From contig CAINOI010000013.1 in NCBI GenBank assembly GCA_903851465.1, positions 1 to 64,000 of the forward strand: a DNA stretch of 64,000 nucleotides, written 5' to 3'. Both the position numbers and the translations under genes were made by a program. A model generated the notes under the pieces. It did no database searches. It was not told where the DNA came from and saw only the letters and a program-made list of their open reading frames with translations. Of the stretch, positions 62,356-64,000 are shown piece by piece (the first letter of the stretch is position 1; the number at the start of each line of letters is the position of its first letter). Origin of the DNA: an uncultured Bacteroidota bacterium (GTDB lineage Bacteria; Bacteroidota; Bacteroidia; Chitinophagales; Chitinophagaceae).

Positions 62356-64000
62356 ATGAATAGACTAAACATGTCATTAAGACTAGTAATGCCAATGCTG
62401 TTACTCTGCTTTTTTTCAATAGCAGCTATTGCACAAACTCAAAAAATCACTGGAACAGTGGTGGATAGTAAAGGGACTCCCTTAGATGGTGTCACTGTAA
62501 AAGTTCAAACAACCAATGCTTTAACGACCTCTAATAAGGCAGGTGAATTTACCATCAATGCCAAAACAGACGACTTGATTGAATTCAGCTTTGTGGGTTT
62601 TGAAACAAGAAAAGTCAAAGCAACCAATGGTTCAATGAAAGTTGTTTTAAACACAGCTACCACAGACCTTCAAGATGTGATCTTGGTGGGAAGTCGTGGT
62701 ACAGGTCGTGCTAAATTAGAGTCGCCTGTTCCGGTAGACGTGATCAAGATTTCTGAAGTCGCTGTAAACACCGCAAGAATGGATTTGACTTCGTCTTTAA
62801 ATTATGCAGCGCCTTCTTTTAACTATAATAAACAATCAGGAGCAGATGGTGCTGACCACGTAGATATAGGTACATTAAGAGGTTTGGGACCTGACCAAAC
62901 ATTGGTATTAATCAATGGTAAACGCAGACATAGCACTGCCCTTGTAGGCTTATTTGGCACTAGAGGTCGTGGTAATTCAGGAGTTGACTTGAACGGATTT
63001 TCTCAAGCTGCTGTAGATAGAATTGAAATTTTAAGAGATGGTGCTTCTGCACAATATGGCTCTGATGCCATTGCTGGCGTCATGAACGTGATTTTAAGAA
63101 AAAATACCAATGAGTGGAATATCACAACTGGCTTGGCTGGGTATTATGATAAAAAATTCAACACCAACCAACACAAGGACAGTAAAGACTATTTATATGG
63201 TAATCCTATAGATGGTGTAACAAGTGCCATTCAAGCCAACCGTGGATTTAACCTAGGTAAAAAAGGCGGATTTATTAATTTGTCTTTTGATGTATTGGAT
63301 CAAGGAAAAACTTTCCGTCAAGCTGCAAGTTCAGACATTGCAGACAAAGATGGTTTACCTACCAATACTTGGAGACAAGGTTTTGGAGATGGCTCTTTGA
63401 CTTCTTATGGTGCCATGATGAACTTAGAATTACCATTGGGTGATAATATTAAATTTTATGCATTTGGCGGAATGAACAATAAAAAATCAGACGCTTATGC
63501 ATATACAAGAAACTGGTCTGCAAGACCAACTCGTTTCCCAGTGAACAACAATGGCTCATTAAAATTTGTTCCTGAAATCATGTTCCAGTCTGGTTCTGGT
63601 GATACTAGCTTTAATCCACGCATTCAAGCACAAATTCAAGACATTTCGATGGTGACTGGTTTTTCTAAAGAAAATAAAAATGGTTGGAACTGGGATTTTA
63701 GCAACAGCTTTGGTTACAACGATTTTCATTACTACGGAGCAGGCACATTCAATGCTTCTGATATTGGCAATGTCACAAAAACAAATTTTGATGACGGTGG
63801 ATTTAATTTCTTACAAAACACCACCAACTTTGATTTATCTAAACAATTTGGGACGGTGAATAACGGCGGTCTAAGAGTAGCATATGGTGCTGAGTTAAGA
63901 TATGAAGCATACAGAATCAATAGAGGTGAAGTTGCTTCTTATAAAGCATTCCCAAATAATTTTGGTTTGCAACAAGCACCAGGCGCACAGGGTTTCCCTG
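62356..64000 (+). CDS. TonB-dependent receptor with carboxypeptidase-like N-domain (partial, runs off right edge)
   Basis: The ORF track misses this because the stop is beyond the window. From ATG 62356 the protein begins MNRLNMSLRLVMPMLLLCFFSIAAIAQ (signal peptide). It continues with a CarboxypepD_reg-like domain (ITGTVVDSKGTPLDGVTVKVQTTN), a plug with DLQDVILVGSRGTGRA, LRGLGPDQTLVLINGKRRHSTALV and VDRIEILRDGASAQYGSDAIAGVMNVILRK, and the start of the barrel. About 548 residues are visible. The sequence resembles large nutrient receptors that lack a SusD partner; the substrate is unknown. Confidence 0.93.
   Translation, partial: MNRLNMSLRLVMPMLLLCFFSIAAIAQTQKITGTVVDSKGTPLDGVTVKVQTTNALTTSNKAGEFTINAKTDDLIEFSFVGFETRKVKATNGSMKVVLNTATTDLQDVILVGSRGTGRAKLESPVPVDVIKISEVAVNTARMDLTSSLNYAAPSFNYNKQSGADGADHVDIGTLRGLGPDQTLVLINGKRRHSTALVGLFGTRGRGNSGVDLNGFSQAAVDRIEILRDGASAQYGSDAIAGVMNVILRKNTNEWNITTGLAGYYDKKFNTNQHKDSKDYLYGNPIDGVTSAIQANRGFNLGKKGGFINLSFDVLDQGKTFRQAASSDIADKDGLPTNTWRQGFGDGSLTSYGAMMNLELPLGDNIKFYAFGGMNNKKSDAYAYTRNWSARPTRFPVNNNGSLKFVPEIMFQSGSGDTSFNPRIQAQIQDISMVTGFSKENKNGWNWDFSNSFGYNDFHYYGAGTFNASDIGNVTKTNFDDGGFNFLQNTTNFDLSKQFGTVNNGGLRVAYGAELRYEAYRINRGEVASYKAFPNNFGLQQAPGAQGFP

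Overview
The window is a contiguous stretch of a Bacteroidota chromosome, most probably of the family Chitinophagaceae or a close relative. The evidence is the gldKLMN type IX secretion set, TonB-dependent receptors (one of SusC-like build with a carboxypeptidase-like N-domain), an AtpB with a long secreted N-terminus, AT-rich codon use, few Shine-Dalgarno sites, and repeated promoter -7 elements of the Bacteroidota form TAnnTTTG. I see no phage, insertion sequence, CRISPR array or rRNA. Most genes are core functions, and the accessory interest lies in regulation and in a few unusual gene products.

Layout. 1-3700 (minus): F-type ATP synthase atpB-E-F-H-A, with atpA cut by the left edge. 3800-9290: an ABC exporter divergent from a bifunctional RelA/SpoT enzyme, then purA. 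9376-13056: a small acidic protein, a lytic transglycosylase, a TatA-type protein, ribosomal L19 and RNase Y. 13165-16218 (minus): zapA, a coiled-coil partner gene and pheT, divergent from dnaB-rsmE-unknown-dnaX (16419-21836); three 11-bp tandem repeats and a DnaA box lie between pheT and dnaB. 21849-29038: an eIF1-like SUI1 protein, a DUF4783 protein, gpmI-engB-ABC exporter, a DUF2721 protein and uvrC. 29120-33720 (minus): gldK-L-M-N, the motor and ring of type IX secretion and gliding. 33857-39972: a DUF255 protein, a HemD-like protein and a DUF4271 protein, divergent from hemW, which runs into gpsA. 40055-44360 (minus): a TolC/HlyD efflux pair and an amino-acid permease.

44462-46692 holds a cobalamin riboswitch and a BtuB-type receptor, so the cell takes up corrinoids. 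After marC and a second TonB receptor with an unknown exported partner comes a tRNA-Arg(CCG). Next is a carotenoid operon (ECF sigma factor, crtI, crtB, crtZ, crtY; 54980-50470, minus). Just upstream on the same strand is a MerR-type regulator with a B12-binding domain (LitR/CarH family). The sequence between regulator and operon carries two perfect inverted repeats sharing the half-site TGTTTAA, which I read as its likely operators. Corrinoid uptake and a B12-dependent, probably light-responsive switch for zeaxanthin-type pigment thus sit within about 12 kb of each other.

56200-58721 (minus): rfbB-C-A for dTDP-4-keto-6-deoxyhexose, without rfbD. 58838-62256: a DUF5009/HGSNAT-like membrane acyltransferase, and a convergent operon made of a MurU-like nucleotidyltransferase and a protein that fuses an AmgK-like sugar kinase to the C-terminal domain of RapZ. 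That fusion joins cell-wall sugar recycling to a domain known elsewhere for sensing glucosamine-6-phosphate. It is the most unusual gene in the window. A TonB-dependent receptor runs off the right edge.

Start codons were moved from the ORF-track starts wherever a downstream ATG fits the family better; these cases are stated. Residue counts and motif positions were read by eye from the supplied translations. No database search was done.
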